Origin: Flavobacterium kayseriense
Lineage (GTDB): Bacteria > Bacteroidota > Bacteroidia > Flavobacteriales > Flavobacteriaceae
Assembly (NCBI RefSeq): GCF_014305095.1
Contig: NZ_JACRUI010000004.1
Coordinates: 372,001 to 436,000 of the forward strand
Direction of reading: 5' to 3'
DNA: 64,000 bases
The notes below the pieces were generated by a model that was not told the origin of the DNA, did no database searches, and worked only from the letters and a program-made list of their open reading frames with translations. Positions within the stretch are counted from its first letter, which is position 1, and every line of letters starts with the position of its first letter. This document shows, piece after piece, positions 17,633-27,409 of this stretch. The position numbers were made by a program, and so were the translations under genes.

Positions 17633-18325
17633 ATGGAAAACCCATTAATTAAAATATCCGATATAAAAAGAAATTTTGTTCTAGGAGAAGAAATTGTTTA
17701 TGTCTTAAAAGGAATCGATTTAGAGATTAATAAAGGAGAATATGTCGCGTTAATGGGACCTTCGGGTTCTGGAAAATCTACTTTGATGAATCTCCTTGGG
17801 TGCTTGGATACTCCCACTTCTGGTAGCTACATTCTGAATGGAAAAGATGTTAGTAAAATGAAAGACGATGAGCTTGCTGAAATCCGCAATAAGGAAATTG
17901 GCTTTGTATTTCAAACATTTAATTTATTACCAAGAACAACTGCTTTAGACAATGTGGCTCTACCAATGATCTATGCCGGTTATTCAAAATCAGAACGTAA
18001 AGCACGAGCCGAAGAAGTTTTGACTCAAGTTGGCCTCTCAGATCGCATGGACCACCACTCTAACCAACTATCAGGAGGACAAAGACAACGTGTTGCGGTA
18101 GCACGCGCTTTAGTAAACAAACCTTCTATTATCCTTGCAGATGAGCCTACAGGAAACTTAGACAGTAAAACATCTGTAGAAATCATGAAACTTTTTAATG
18201 AAATACATGCTAATGGCAATACTGTTATATTAGTTACGCACGAAGAAGAAATTGCTGAGTATGCTCACCGTATTATTAGACTACGAGATGGAGTTGTGGA
18301 AAGTGATACTCGTAAGGAAAAATAA
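17633..18325 (+). CDS. ABC transporter ATP-binding protein (LolD/MacB-like)
   Basis: A 230-residue ATPase: Walker [16 protein letters not shown], the Q-loop region [12 protein letters not shown], signature [15 protein letters not shown], Walker [12 protein letters not shown] and the switch histidine in VTHEEE. The QTFNLLPR and DEPTGNLDS segments place it in the LolD/MacB/FtsE clade that pairs with FtsX-like permeases. No permease gene is adjacent; the partner must be elsewhere. It is followed after 16 bp by an ATP-grasp gene, so they share a transcript. Confidence 0.95.
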   Translation: MENPLIKISDIKRNFVLGEEIVYVLKGIDLEINKGEYVALMGPSGSGKSTLMNLLGCLDTPTSGSYILNGKDVSKMKDDELAEIRNKEIGFVFQTFNLLPRTTALDNVALPMIYAGYSKSERKARAEEVLTQVGLSDRMDHHSNQLSGGQRQRVAVARALVNKPSIILADEPTGNLDSKTSVEIMKLFNEIHANGNTVILVTHEEEIAEYAHRIIRLRDGVVESDTRKEK

Positions 18326-18341
18326 TTAGCAAATATAGTAC

Positions 18342-19202
18342 ATGAAAATTGCAATACTAACTTGTAATCAATTACCTGAGCTAACCCCTCAGGACCAACC
18401 TTTGATATTAGAGCTCGCTAAGCATTCTATTCTAGCTATTCCAGTAATTTGGGATAATCCAAATGTTAATTGGTCTGATTTTGATTACTTAGTTTTTAGA
18501 AATACTTGGGACTATTTTGAAAAAGAAGTCCAGTTTAATACCTGGCTTACTAAGATTGAAAAATTAGGAATCAAAACCCTAAACTCAATTGCTATTATAA
18601 AAGAAAACAAGCATAAGTTTTATTTGCGAGAAATGGAACAACAAGGAGTTCAAATACTGCCAACCATTTTTATTAATAAAACATCAAATTTGAGTTTAAA
18701 AACTTTAATCCCTTCCACTTGGAAAAAAGCAGTTATAAAACCCGCTTTTTCGGCTGGATCATACCAAACTGAAGTTTTTGACATAACCGATAGCGAAATT
18801 ATTAGTCTTCAATATAAAGTGATAGCAGCTGAAAAAGAATTGCTTTTACAGGAATTCATCCCTGAAATTCTATCTTTAGGAGAAACATCATTTATCTTTT
18901 TTAATAAAAAATTCTCTCATGCTGTAAATAAAAAACCTGTAGAAGGAGACTTTAGAATCCAGGTACAGTTTGGCGGGAAATATACTTTAGTTGAACCTAA
19001 CAGCAATTTAATCACTCAGGCGCAAAAAATAGTGAATCGTTTTGCAGATGATTTATTGTATGCCAGAGTAGACGGTATTATAATCGATAATCAATTGCAT
19101 TTGATGGAAGTCGAGTGCATAGAACCTGACCTATATCTTAATTTGAGTGATGGTGCTACTGAAAGATTTACACAAGCAATTATTAATTCAATACAGCCAT
19201 AA
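18342..19202 (+). CDS. ATP-grasp family ligase, uncharacterised
   Basis: A 286-residue protein. The N-terminal part has the family mark VFRNTWDYF (about 50-58), and the central part has KAVIKPAFSAGSYQTEVF and LLQEFIPEILSLGETSFIFF, typical ATP-grasp strands. The C-terminal YARVDGIIIDNQLHLMEVECIEPDLYL contains the acidic metal-binding residues. It resembles the cycloserine-synthesis ligase DcsG and the prokaryotic glutathione-synthetase-like fold. It would form an amide or cyclic bond using ATP and an acylphosphate intermediate. The substrate is not deducible. It sits between the ABC ATPase and the M16 peptidase. Confidence 0.82.
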   Translation: MKIAILTCNQLPELTPQDQPLILELAKHSILAIPVIWDNPNVNWSDFDYLVFRNTWDYFEKEVQFNTWLTKIEKLGIKTLNSIAIIKENKHKFYLREMEQQGVQILPTIFINKTSNLSLKTLIPSTWKKAVIKPAFSAGSYQTEVFDITDSEIISLQYKVIAAEKELLLQEFIPEILSLGETSFIFFNKKFSHAVNKKPVEGDFRIQVQFGGKYTLVEPNSNLITQAQKIVNRFADDLLYARVDGIIIDNQLHLMEVECIEPDLYLNLSDGATERFTQAIINSIQP

Positions 19203-19250
19203 CCAATTAGAAAGAAAACTAAAACAATTTTATTAACAAACAAAAAAACA

Positions 19251-22175
19251 ATGAAAAAATCAATTTTAATTTTGATTGCTCTGTTTGTCAGTGTTATTTC
19301 ACAAGGACAAACTCCATTTGAATGGAAAAAGCAAACTAGTAATGGTTACGAATACAAATACGTATCAAACGATCCGGCTAAGGCCCGTTTTTATACGTTG
19401 AAAAATGGTTTAACCGTTATTCTAAGTCCCACAAACAAGGATCCAAGAATTCAGGCATACGTAGCCGTAAAAGCAGGCAGCAAAACAGATCCAGCAACAA
19501 ATACTGGATTAGCACATTATCTCGAGCACATGCTTTTTAAGGGTACTGATAAATATGGAACACAAGACTGGGCTAAGGAGAAAGTCGAGTTAGACAAAAT
19601 TGGTGATTTGTATGAGCAATACAACAAAAGCAAAGACGAAACAAAAAGAAAAAAAATATACAAAGCAATCGATTCTATTTCTGGTGTAGCTAGTAAATAT
19701 TCTATCGCTAATGAATATGACAAAATGATGAGTGCAATGGGAGCGCAAGGAACCAATGCCTTTACCTCTTTTGAGCAAACCGTTTACACAGATGATGTTC
19801 CTAGCAGCTCATTGGATAAATATTTAGCCGTACAATCAGAACGTTTTAGAAATCCTATTTTTAGAATTTTTCACACAGAATTAGAGGCTGTCTACGAAGA
19901 AAAAAACAGATCATTAGATAGTGATGGTAGTAAAGTATTCGAAGAGTTATTTGCTAGTTTGTTCAAGAAACATAACTATGGTCTTCAAACTACTATTGGT
20001 ACAGTTGAGCATCTAAAAAATCCCTCATTAGTTGAAATTAGAAATTATTTTAACAAATATTATGTTCCCAATAACATGGGAATTATTTTGTCTGGTGACT
20101 TTAATGCTGATGAAGTAATTGCTAAAATTGACAAGTCATTTGGTCAAATGCAAACGAAACCATTCCAGAAATATACATTCGAAAATGAAGCCCCTATAAC
20201 AGCTCCGATTATTAAAGAAATTGTTGGACCAGATGCTGAAAATTTAACTATCGGATTTAGATTGCCTGGTAATAAAGACAAAGATGTGCTGTTAGCGGAT
20301 CTCGTTGGCAAAATTTTGACTAACGGAAAAGCAGGTTTAATGGATCTAAACTTAGTTAAGAAACAGAGATTACTTAACGCAAGTGCTTTTACCTATACTT
20401 TGATCGATCACGGAATTTTATATCTGTCAGCGGCTCCCACTAATGGACAATCGCTTGACGAAGTAAAAAGCTTAGTGCTAAACGAAATTGAAAATCTTAA
20501 AAAAGGAAATTTTGATGACCAATTGATCACATCAATCATTAACAATATTAAAAAAGATAAAATTTACGAAACTGAAAAATATTCAGATAGAGCAAGCACG
20601 CTAATGGATGCTTTTACTTCAGAATTAGATTGGAAAGATCAGGTAGCTTACGTAGACAATTTATCTAAAATTAAAAAAGAAGATATTGTTGCTTTTGCAA
20701 ACAAGTATTTAAAAGATAATTACGCGGCTATTTACAAGAGAAAAGGAGAAAAAACAGCTTCGGAAAATATTGAAAAACCACAAATTACACCAGTTGCAAC
20801 AAATGCGGATAAACAATCTCCTTTTGTAACAGGAATCGATGCAATGCCAAGCAATGCGAGTAAACCTGTTTTTATTGATTACAACAAGGACATTCAAAAA
20901 TCAAATATTGGACCTGCAACAGTTTTATATGTACCAAACACTGACAATCAAATTTTCCGTTTAAAATACAGATATAAAATAGGAACTCTAAATGATTTAA
21001 AGCAATCATTGGCTACGCAATACATCCGTTTTTTAGGGACAGATAAAAAATCATCTGAAGAAATTGCAAAAGCATTTTACACTATTGCGTGTAGTTTTAA
21101 TGTGAGTACAGGTGAAGAATATACCACTGTCTCAATCGAAGGTTTACAAGAAAACTTTGGTAAAGCAGTACAACTCTACGAGGAAGTCATCAACAACGTA
21201 CAACCAGATGAAGCTGCGTTAAAAGCGCTTTTAGCTAGAATTACAAAATCAAGAACTGATGCTAAAGCCAATAAAAATGCTATTTTACAAGGATTGACAA
21301 GCTACGCTATGTATGGACCAAAAAACAAATTTAACAATAGCTTTTCTAACGAGGATTTAGCCACTATAACATCTGCTGAATTAATCCAAAAAATTAAAGG
21401 TATTAACAATTACGAACAAACTGTAATTTACTATGGCCCTAAAGATCTTAAGTCATTAGTTACTGAATTACAAAAAACACACGCTATTCCTGCTAAATTT
21501 GCTGTAGCTTCTGCTCCAAAAGAATTCAAACAAGCGGAACAAACTAAAAATCAAGTTCTTTTTGCTGATTACGACATGGTACAAGCAGAAACAAGATGGA
21601 TTAGAAACACAGATAAATACGATGCAAAACAAAACACAGTCGTTAATGTTTTCAATAATTATTTTGGTGGAGGAATGGGGTCAATCGTATTCCAAACAAT
21701 TAGAGAAAGTAAAGCACTAGCATATAGTACTTTTGGCTATTATATTGCACCACAAAAGAAAACTGATTCTTACTACTACATGGGATATGTAGGAAGTCAA
21801 GCCGATAAATTCAAAGATGCTGCTTCTAGCATGAACGAATTATTAACTACAATGCCAGAATTAACGAACAATCTTGCATTAGCTAAAACACAAGTGAAGA
21901 AAGATATTGAAACGGAAAGAATCACACAAGACAATATCATCTATAATTATTTAGCAGCGAAAGAACTTGGTTTAACAGAGGACATTCGAAAAGAAAGTTA
22001 TAACACTGTCAACAATATCACTATGAATGACATCGTTGCTTTTCAGAGTAAAAACATCTCTAAAAAACCATTTACTTATGCAATTGTAGCTTCAGAAAAA
22101 AATATTCCTATGGAAGAAATGCAGAAGTTAGGAGAAGTTAAAAAACTATCGTTAGAAGAAATCTTTGGCTACTAA
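19251..22175 (+). CDS. M16 family zinc metallopeptidase (pitrilysin/insulinase type), exported
   Basis: A 974-residue protein with a signal peptide (first 20 residues, ending in SQGQ). It has two tandem M16 modules. The first holds the inverted zinc motif HYLEH (His89, Glu92, His93) and the downstream acidic ligand in EAVYEEKNRSLDSDG. The second module, from about residue 540, lacks an HxxEH motif and is the inactive half; NNYFGGGMGSIVFQTIRESKALAY is its characteristic substrate-groove motif. It likely degrades peptides in the periplasm. It is 48 bp downstream of the ATP-grasp gene and ends with a terminator. Confidence 0.93.
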   Translation: MKKSILILIALFVSVISQGQTPFEWKKQTSNGYEYKYVSNDPAKARFYTLKNGLTVILSPTNKDPRIQAYVAVKAGSKTDPATNTGLAHYLEHMLFKGTDKYGTQDWAKEKVELDKIGDLYEQYNKSKDETKRKKIYKAIDSISGVASKYSIANEYDKMMSAMGAQGTNAFTSFEQTVYTDDVPSSSLDKYLAVQSERFRNPIFRIFHTELEAVYEEKNRSLDSDGSKVFEELFASLFKKHNYGLQTTIGTVEHLKNPSLVEIRNYFNKYYVPNNMGIILSGDFNADEVIAKIDKSFGQMQTKPFQKYTFENEAPITAPIIKEIVGPDAENLTIGFRLPGNKDKDVLLADLVGKILTNGKAGLMDLNLVKKQRLLNASAFTYTLIDHGILYLSAAPTNGQSLDEVKSLVLNEIENLKKGNFDDQLITSIINNIKKDKIYETEKYSDRASTLMDAFTSELDWKDQVAYVDNLSKIKKEDIVAFANKYLKDNYAAIYKRKGEKTASENIEKPQITPVATNADKQSPFVTGIDAMPSNASKPVFIDYNKDIQKSNIGPATVLYVPNTDNQIFRLKYRYKIGTLNDLKQSLATQYIRFLGTDKKSSEEIAKAFYTIACSFNVSTGEEYTTVSIEGLQENFGKAVQLYEEVINNVQPDEAALKALLARITKSRTDAKANKNAILQGLTSYAMYGPKNKFNNSFSNEDLATITSAELIQKIKGINNYEQTVIYYGPKDLKSLVTELQKTHAIPAKFAVASAPKEFKQAEQTKNQVLFADYDMVQAETRWIRNTDKYDAKQNTVVNVFNNYFGGGMGSIVFQTIRESKALAYSTFGYYIAPQKKTDSYYYMGYVGSQADKFKDAASSMNELLTTMPELTNNLALAKTQVKKDIETERITQDNIIYNYLAAKELGLTEDIRKESYNTVNNITMNDIVAFQSKNISKKPFTYAIVASEKNIPMEEMQKLGEVKKLSLEEIFGY

Positions 22176-22195
22176 ATATAATAGACTTAGATAGG

Positions 22196-22221
22196 AAAAG
22201 CCATTCGAAAGAGTGGCTTTT
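22196..22221 (+). terminator. Terminator after the M16 peptidase gene
   Basis: AAAAGCCA and TGGCTTTT form an 8-bp stem with a 10-nt loop; TCTTGC follows. Confidence 0.75.
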
Positions 22222-22277
22222 CTTGCTTAAAGGCTGATATAGATTAAAATCCTTTTTTTCTTTCCGTATACTTACTT

Positions 22278-22285
22278 TATCTTTG
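22278..22285 (+). promoter_or_regulatory. -7-like element upstream of the adenosyltransferase
   Basis: TATCTTTG matches TAnnTTTG, giving a leader of about 160 nt before the adenosyltransferase. No TTG lies at the right spacing. The leader lacks an obvious B12-box, so I do not call a cobalamin riboswitch. Confidence 0.4.
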
Positions 22286-22450
22286 AGGCAATCAATGAGA
22301 AACGCATTTACAGCTTTTAACCCTAAAGGTACTAAACAGAAAACGCGGCATTGAACATTATATAAATTAAGGAGCACCATAAACAAGCTAATTGGCTTAA
22401 ACATAAGTAAAACCTAGTTTGTAAACGACTAGATAATCATAAGAATTCAA

Positions 22451-23020
22451 ATGAAAGTATATACTAAAACAGGAGACAAAGGAACAACCTCGCTTTTTGG
22501 AGGAACCAGAGTCCCTAAAGATCATATTCGAATAGAGAGCTACGGAACCGTTGACGAATTAAACTCCTACATAGGATTAGTTCGTGATCAAGAAATGAAT
22601 GTGCACTATAAAGATATTTTAGCTGAAATCCAAGATCGACTTTTTACTATTGGCGCCATTTTAGCGACACCACAAGAAAAAGAAGTATTGAAAAATGGAG
22701 AACTTAGACTGCAAAAATTAGGCATTTTAGATTCAGATGTTGAGCTTCTTGAAAACGAAATCGACAAGATGGAAGCTGATTTGCCACCTATGACTCATTT
22801 TGTATTACCAGGAGGCCACACAACCGTGTCACATTGTCATATAGCACGCTGCGTATGCCGTCGTGCAGAGCGTTTAGCAGTTCATTTAAACCACAATGAA
22901 CCTATTGCTGAGATAGCAATTACCTACCTAAACCGACTTTCTGACTATCTTTTTGTATTGGCACGAAAGTTGTCTTTTGACCTTAAAGCGGAGGAAGTAA
23001 AATGGATTCCAAGAAAATAA
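22451..23020 (+). CDS. Cob(I)alamin adenosyltransferase, PduO type
   Basis: A 189-residue PduO-type enzyme. The N-terminal ATP-binding motif KTGDKGTTSLFGGTRV (about 5-20) and the C-terminal CVCRRAERLAV segment with RLSDYLFVLAR are diagnostic. It transfers the 5'-deoxyadenosyl group of ATP to cob(I)alamin, making the coenzyme of methylmalonyl-CoA mutase. No other cobalamin gene is adjacent, which suggests corrinoid salvage rather than synthesis in this region. The preceding 160 nt carry a possible promoter and a very short ORF. Confidence 0.96.
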   Translation: MKVYTKTGDKGTTSLFGGTRVPKDHIRIESYGTVDELNSYIGLVRDQEMNVHYKDILAEIQDRLFTIGAILATPQEKEVLKNGELRLQKLGILDSDVELLENEIDKMEADLPPMTHFVLPGGHTTVSHCHIARCVCRRAERLAVHLNHNEPIAEIAITYLNRLSDYLFVLARKLSFDLKAEEVKWIPRK

Positions 23021-23175
23021 AACTGTAATTTTAGATTACGCTTTAATCCATTGATTGATGACTCTTTAAAAATGTTTTACATCATTTTTAGGAGTTAAAA
23101 ATTGTTTATTGCAACTCGCAACTAAATATCAAACACAACGTTCTTAACTTTTTTTGAAAATAAATGATTTTTTAC

Positions 23176-23205
23176 TTGTCTTTTTCAGTAAAAAATTTAT
23201 TTTTG
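23176..23205 (+). promoter_or_regulatory. Complete Bacteroidota-type promoter for DUF2795 and secA
   Basis: TTG (23176-23178), a 19-nt spacer and TATTTTTG (23198-23205) match the consensus exactly. The leader is about 17-20 nt. Confidence 0.82.
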
Positions 23206-23227
23206 CACAAAACTAAATCGACAAAAG

Positions 23228-23449
23228 ATGTATTGGACATTAGAATTAGCATCCTACCTAAGTGATGCACCGTGGCCTGCTAACAAAGACGAACTTATTG
23301 ATTACGCTATACGTGCAGGAGCTCCACTAGAAGTAGTAGAGAACTTACAATCTATTGAAGATGAAGGCGAGATATACGAATCAATGGAAGAGATTTGGCC
23401 AGATTACCCTACAGACGAAGATTATCTTTGGAATGAGGATGAGTATTAA
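23228..23449 (+). CDS. DUF2795 family small acidic protein
   Basis: A 73-residue, strongly acidic protein: MYWTLELASYLSDAPWPANK, then a helical middle (IRAGAPLEVVENLQS) and a tail rich in Asp, Glu and Tyr (DYPTDEDYLWNEDEY). It matches the DUF2795 pattern in which a small fold positions a helix after the WPANKDEL motif. It sits directly before secA in Flavobacteria. A hairpin terminator after its stop makes it look like a strongly expressed leader gene with partial readthrough into secA. The function is unknown. Confidence 0.85.
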   Translation: MYWTLELASYLSDAPWPANKDELIDYAIRAGAPLEVVENLQSIEDEGEIYESMEEIWPDYPTDEDYLWNEDEY

Positions 23450-23461
23450 AAAACAACCCAG

Positions 23462-23489
23462 AAAAAGTCTCAAAAGAGGCTTTTTTTTT
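23462..23489 (+). terminator. Terminator between the DUF2795 gene and secA
   Basis: AAAAAGTCTC pairs with GAGGCTTTTT (one G-T pair) around a 4-nt loop, with nine T in a row at the end. It may lower secA expression relative to the DUF2795 gene. Confidence 0.85.
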
Positions 23490-23534
23490 GGTTAAATTTA
23501 CAGCGAGATACACTAATTAGAAATATATAATATT

Positions 23535-26500
23535 ATGAGTTTCATAAATAGCATTATTAAAGCCTTTGTGGGAGACAAATCCCAAAAAGACGTAAAGGCT
23601 TTGCAACCCTACTTAAACAAAATTAAAACTTTTGAAAATACCCTAATAGCGTTATCGCATGATGAGTTAAGAGGAAGAACTGTTTTCTTTAAAGAAACAA
23701 TCAAAACTGCTAGAGCAGGTGTTGATGCTAAAATTGCAGCTCTGAAAAAAGAAGTAGAAGGAATCGAAGACATTGACAAAAGAGAAGATCTTTACAGTGA
23801 AATTGATGCTCTAGAGAAAGAGGCTTACACGGTATCTGAAAAAACCTTAATGGATATTCTTCCTGAGGCTTTTGCAGTTGTAAAAGAAACAGCAAGACGT
23901 TTTAAAGACAATGCAGAAATCACTGTTACAGCTACTACTGCTGATCGTGAATTCTCATCGACAAAACCGTATGTTACACTAGTGGCTGATACCGCAACTT
24001 GGCATAACAAATGGAATGCTGCTGGTAAAGAAATTACTTGGGACATGATTCATTATGATGTTCAGTTAATTGGTGGTATGGTACTGCATGAAGGTAAGGT
24101 AGCTGAGATGCAAACGGGTGAGGGTAAAACATTAGTTGCAACATTACCTTTATATTTAAATGCCTTAACCGGCAATGGTGTGCATTTAGTAACCGTGAAT
24201 GATTACTTGGCCAAACGTGATAGTACATGGAAAGCTCCTTTATTTGAATTCCATGGATTAACTGTTGATTGTATTGATAATCACCAACCGAACTCTGAAG
24301 GTAGAAAAAAAGCATACGATGCTGATATCACTTATGGTACCAACAATGAATTTGGCTTTGATTACCTAAGAGATAATATGGCACACTCACCGGCTGATTT
24401 AGTGCAAAGAAAACACAACTTCGCTATTGTCGATGAGGTAGATTCTGTTTTGATTGATGATGCTAGAACACCATTAATCATCTCTGGTCCAGTACCTCAA
24501 GGAGATCGTCATGAGTTCAACGAGTTGAAACCAAAAATCGAAAATCTAGTAAGTTTACAACGTCAGCTAGCAACTGGTTTTTTAACTGAAGCTAAAAAGT
24601 TAATCAAAGAAGGAAATACAAAAGAAGGTGGTTTCCAATTGTTAAGAGCTTATAGAGCATTGCCTAAAAACAAAGCTTTAATTAAGTTTTTAAGTGAAGA
24701 AGGAATCAAACAATTGCTTCAAAAAACAGAGAATCAATACATGCAGGACAACAACCGTGAAATGCATAAAATTGATGAAGCGTTGTATTTTGTAATTGAA
24801 GAAAAAAACAATCAAGTAGAATTGACTGATAATGGTATCAAATTCCTATCAGGAGATACTGATGCTGACTTTTTCGTTCTACCAGATATTGGTACCGAAA
24901 TTGCTAACATCGAAAAGAAAAAATTAGACAAAGACGCTGAAGCGGAAGAAAAAGAAGTTCTATTCCAAGATTTCAGTATCAAAAGTGAGCGTATCCACAC
25001 TTTAACACAGTTGTTAAAAGCATACTCTTTATTTGAAAAAGATGTAGAATACGTGATCATGGACAACAAAATTATGATTGTCGATGAGCAAACAGGTCGT
25101 ATTATGGACGGTCGTCGTTATTCTGACGGACTACACCAAGCGATTGAAGCCAAAGAGAATGTAAAAATCGAAGCGGCTACTCAAACTTTTGCAACGGTAA
25201 CTTTGCAAAACTATTTCAGAATGTACAACAAATTAGGGGGTATGACTGGAACAGCGGTTACTGAGGCTGGAGAGCTTTGGGAAATATATAAATTGGATGT
25301 GGTAGAGATTCCAACCAACAGACCAATGGCACGTCAAGACAAAGAAGATTTCATCTACAAAACAACACGTGAAAAATTTAACGCGGTAATTGAAGATGTA
25401 ACCGAATTATCAAAAGCAGGTCGCCCGGTACTTATTGGTACTACCTCTGTTGAAATCTCTGAATTGTTAAGCCGTATGCTTAAAATGAGAGGGGTTACTC
25501 ATAACGTGTTGAATGCCAAAATGCACAAGCAAGAGGCACAAATCGTTGAGGATGCAGGTAAACCAGGAGTAGTTACTATTGCAACCAACATGGCAGGTCG
25601 TGGAACGGATATCAAATTATCTGCTGAAGTAAAAGCAGCAGGTGGATTAGCCATCGTAGGTACAGAACGTCACGATTCACGTCGTGTTGACCGCCAGTTA
25701 CGTGGTCGTGCAGGACGTCAAGGAGATGTGGGAAGTTCACAATTCTACGTTTCGCTAGAAGACAACTTAATGCGTTTGTTTGGTTCTGAAAGAGTTGCTA
25801 AAGTAATGGACAGAATGGGACTAGAAGAAGGAGAAGTAATCCAACATTCTATGATGACGAAGTCTATCGAGCGTGCTCAGAAAAAAGTAGAAGAAAATAA
25901 CTTTGGTGTCCGTAAACGTTTATTAGAGTATGATGATGTTATGAATGCACAACGTGAAGTCGTATACAAACGTCGTCGTCATGCCTTGTTTGGAGAGCGT
26001 TTAAAATTAGATATCGCAAACATGTTATATGACACTTGCGAACTAATCGTTCAAAATACAAAAGCAACAAATGATTTCAAATCATTCGAATTTGATTTGA
26101 TTCGTTATTTCTCAATCACCTCTCCTGTAAGCGAAAGCGATTTTGCGAAAACGACAGAAATGGAGTTGACGGGGAAAGTGTACAAAGAAGCATTAAAATA
26201 TTACAACGAAAAATGTGATCGTAGCGCTAGAGAAGCCTTCCCAATCGTTAAAAACATTTTCGAAGACAAAGACAATCAGTTTGAGCGTATCGTCGTTCCT
26301 TTTACAGATGGTGTTAAATCATTAAATGTAGTTACTGATCTAAAGCGCGCATACGAGACAGAAGGAAAGCAATTAATCGCTGATTTTGAAAAAAACATCA
26401 CATTATCTATTGTTGACGAAGCTTGGAAAAAACACTTACGTAAAATGGACGAATTGAAACAATCAGTTCAATTGGCTGTTCACGAACAAAAAGATCCATT

Positions 26501-26882
26501 GCTTATTTACAAATTTGAAGCTTTCAACTTATTCAATGGTATGCTTAACGGTATCAATAAGGAAGTTATATCATTCTTGTTCAAAGGTGATTTGCCACAG
26601 CAGTCAGCTCCAGAAATTCAGGAAGCAAGAGAGGTAACTCGTCCAAAAGAAAATTTGCAATTAAGTAAAGACGAAATTCCAAACAGCGAGAACATGAATC
26701 GTGAAGCAGGAGAAACGCAACCACGTCAAGTAACAGAAACTATTGTTCGAGACATGCCAAAAATCAATCGCAACGATACTGTAACTCTTAAAGAAATAGC
26801 AACTGGTAAAACAGAAACTATGAAATATAAAAAAGCAGAGGCTTTATTAACAACTGGAGCTTGGGTTATTGTAAACGAATAA
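23535..26882 (+). CDS. secA: Protein translocase ATPase SecA
   Basis: A 1115-residue motor of the Sec pathway, about 200 residues longer than E. coli SecA. Visible are Walker A MQTGEGKTLVA (192-202), Walker B DEVDSVLIDDARTPLIISG (300-318), the second ATP site NMAGRGTDIKL, GTERHDSRRVDRQLRGRAGRQGD and the helical scaffold. The extra length lies in an N-terminal helical insert (about 60-105) and in insertions around residues 320-500. The usual C-terminal zinc-binding segment with its cysteines is absent; the protein ends with a short beta-rich tail (ETMKYKKAEALLTTGAWVIVNE split by family habit). It follows the DUF2795 gene and has its own terminator. Confidence 0.98.
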   Translation: MSFINSIIKAFVGDKSQKDVKALQPYLNKIKTFENTLIALSHDELRGRTVFFKETIKTARAGVDAKIAALKKEVEGIEDIDKREDLYSEIDALEKEAYTVSEKTLMDILPEAFAVVKETARRFKDNAEITVTATTADREFSSTKPYVTLVADTATWHNKWNAAGKEITWDMIHYDVQLIGGMVLHEGKVAEMQTGEGKTLVATLPLYLNALTGNGVHLVTVNDYLAKRDSTWKAPLFEFHGLTVDCIDNHQPNSEGRKKAYDADITYGTNNEFGFDYLRDNMAHSPADLVQRKHNFAIVDEVDSVLIDDARTPLIISGPVPQGDRHEFNELKPKIENLVSLQRQLATGFLTEAKKLIKEGNTKEGGFQLLRAYRALPKNKALIKFLSEEGIKQLLQKTENQYMQDNNREMHKIDEALYFVIEEKNNQVELTDNGIKFLSGDTDADFFVLPDIGTEIANIEKKKLDKDAEAEEKEVLFQDFSIKSERIHTLTQLLKAYSLFEKDVEYVIMDNKIMIVDEQTGRIMDGRRYSDGLHQAIEAKENVKIEAATQTFATVTLQNYFRMYNKLGGMTGTAVTEAGELWEIYKLDVVEIPTNRPMARQDKEDFIYKTTREKFNAVIEDVTELSKAGRPVLIGTTSVEISELLSRMLKMRGVTHNVLNAKMHKQEAQIVEDAGKPGVVTIATNMAGRGTDIKLSAEVKAAGGLAIVGTERHDSRRVDRQLRGRAGRQGDVGSSQFYVSLEDNLMRLFGSERVAKVMDRMGLEEGEVIQHSMMTKSIERAQKKVEENNFGVRKRLLEYDDVMNAQREVVYKRRRHALFGERLKLDIANMLYDTCELIVQNTKATNDFKSFEFDLIRYFSITSPVSESDFAKTTEMELTGKVYKEALKYYNEKCDRSAREAFPIVKNIFEDKDNQFERIVVPFTDGVKSLNVVTDLKRAYETEGKQLIADFEKNITLSIVDEAWKKHLRKMDELKQSVQLAVHEQKDPLLIYKFEAFNLFNGMLNGINKEVISFLFKGDLPQQSAPEIQEAREVTRPKENLQLSKDEIPNSENMNREAGETQPRQVTETIVRDMPKINRNDTVTLKEIATGKTETMKYKKAEALLTTGAWVIVNE

Positions 26883-26907
26883 TAATTCTTCATCTAGCTA
26901 ATTAACA

Positions 26908-26942
26908 ATCCCCAATTACGAAAGTAGTTGGGGATTTTTTTT
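26908..26942 (+). terminator. Terminator of secA
   Basis: AATCCCCAA and TTGGGGATT pair over 9 bp; the arms extend inward with TAC/GTA and a GAAA tetraloop, then seven T. The outer arms are identical to those of the katG terminator. Confidence 0.9.
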
Positions 26943-27090
26943 GCCTCTAGCCAATCCTGCTATTCGCTACAAGCTATTCGTTTTACAGCTCTTTTTCAAA
27001 GCGCTGGCAGGAGCTTCCGCTGGTCGCTCTGTCACCACTAGAAAAAAGTAGCTTTCAATCTGCATAGGCTTTCCACTACTATCAGGGCTA
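26943..27090 (-). repeat. Dispersed hairpin element, copy A
   Basis: Read on the minus strand it begins TAGCCCTGATAGTAGTGG and contains a long imperfect stem (AGCTACTTTTTTC with GAAAAAGAGCT), an apical stem CAGAGC/GCTCCTG and the 11-nt loop GACCAGCGGAA. The 3' module reads TAGCGAATAGCAGGATTGG. It lies immediately beyond the secA terminator in opposite orientation to the flanking genes. Modules are shared with copies B and C. Confidence 0.85.
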
Positions 27091-27409
27091 ACCATCAAAA
27101 TATAAAATTATTCGCCTCAATAAAAGCGCTTAGCATCAAATAACGTAACGCTAACAAACCAGACCTAAAATCCTTTGCTATTGCTAAATAACCTATAAAG
27201 TAGTATCGCCTAACTGCTAAAAAAATCATAATTACACAAAATCAGACACTTACCTCTACCCCTATTTCATCAATTTTCGTTACTTTTGATAGGAGGCCAA
27301 AATATAAGACATATATTTAAACTATGGATTAAAAAACCGTTATAGTTTTTTACTATCGCTTAATAAAATATCAAGATTACTACTTACCCAATCAAAGACA
27401 CTAATAGTG

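Noticed and set aside
17550..17651. 34-codon ORF before the LolD-like gene as a precursor peptide
   Set aside because: It overlaps the start of the ATPase in another frame and has no leader/core pattern or repeated motif.
22138..22404. Minus-strand ORF overlapping the M16 gene end
   Set aside because: Runs through a terminator and the antisense of coding sequence, with no recognisable fold.
22286..22450. Cobalamin riboswitch before the adenosyltransferase
   Set aside because: No B12-box or characteristic conserved loops could be found in the leader.
27291..27296. AGGAGG next to the upstream katG promoter candidate
   Set aside because: It is about 160 nt from the katG start with no ORF after it.
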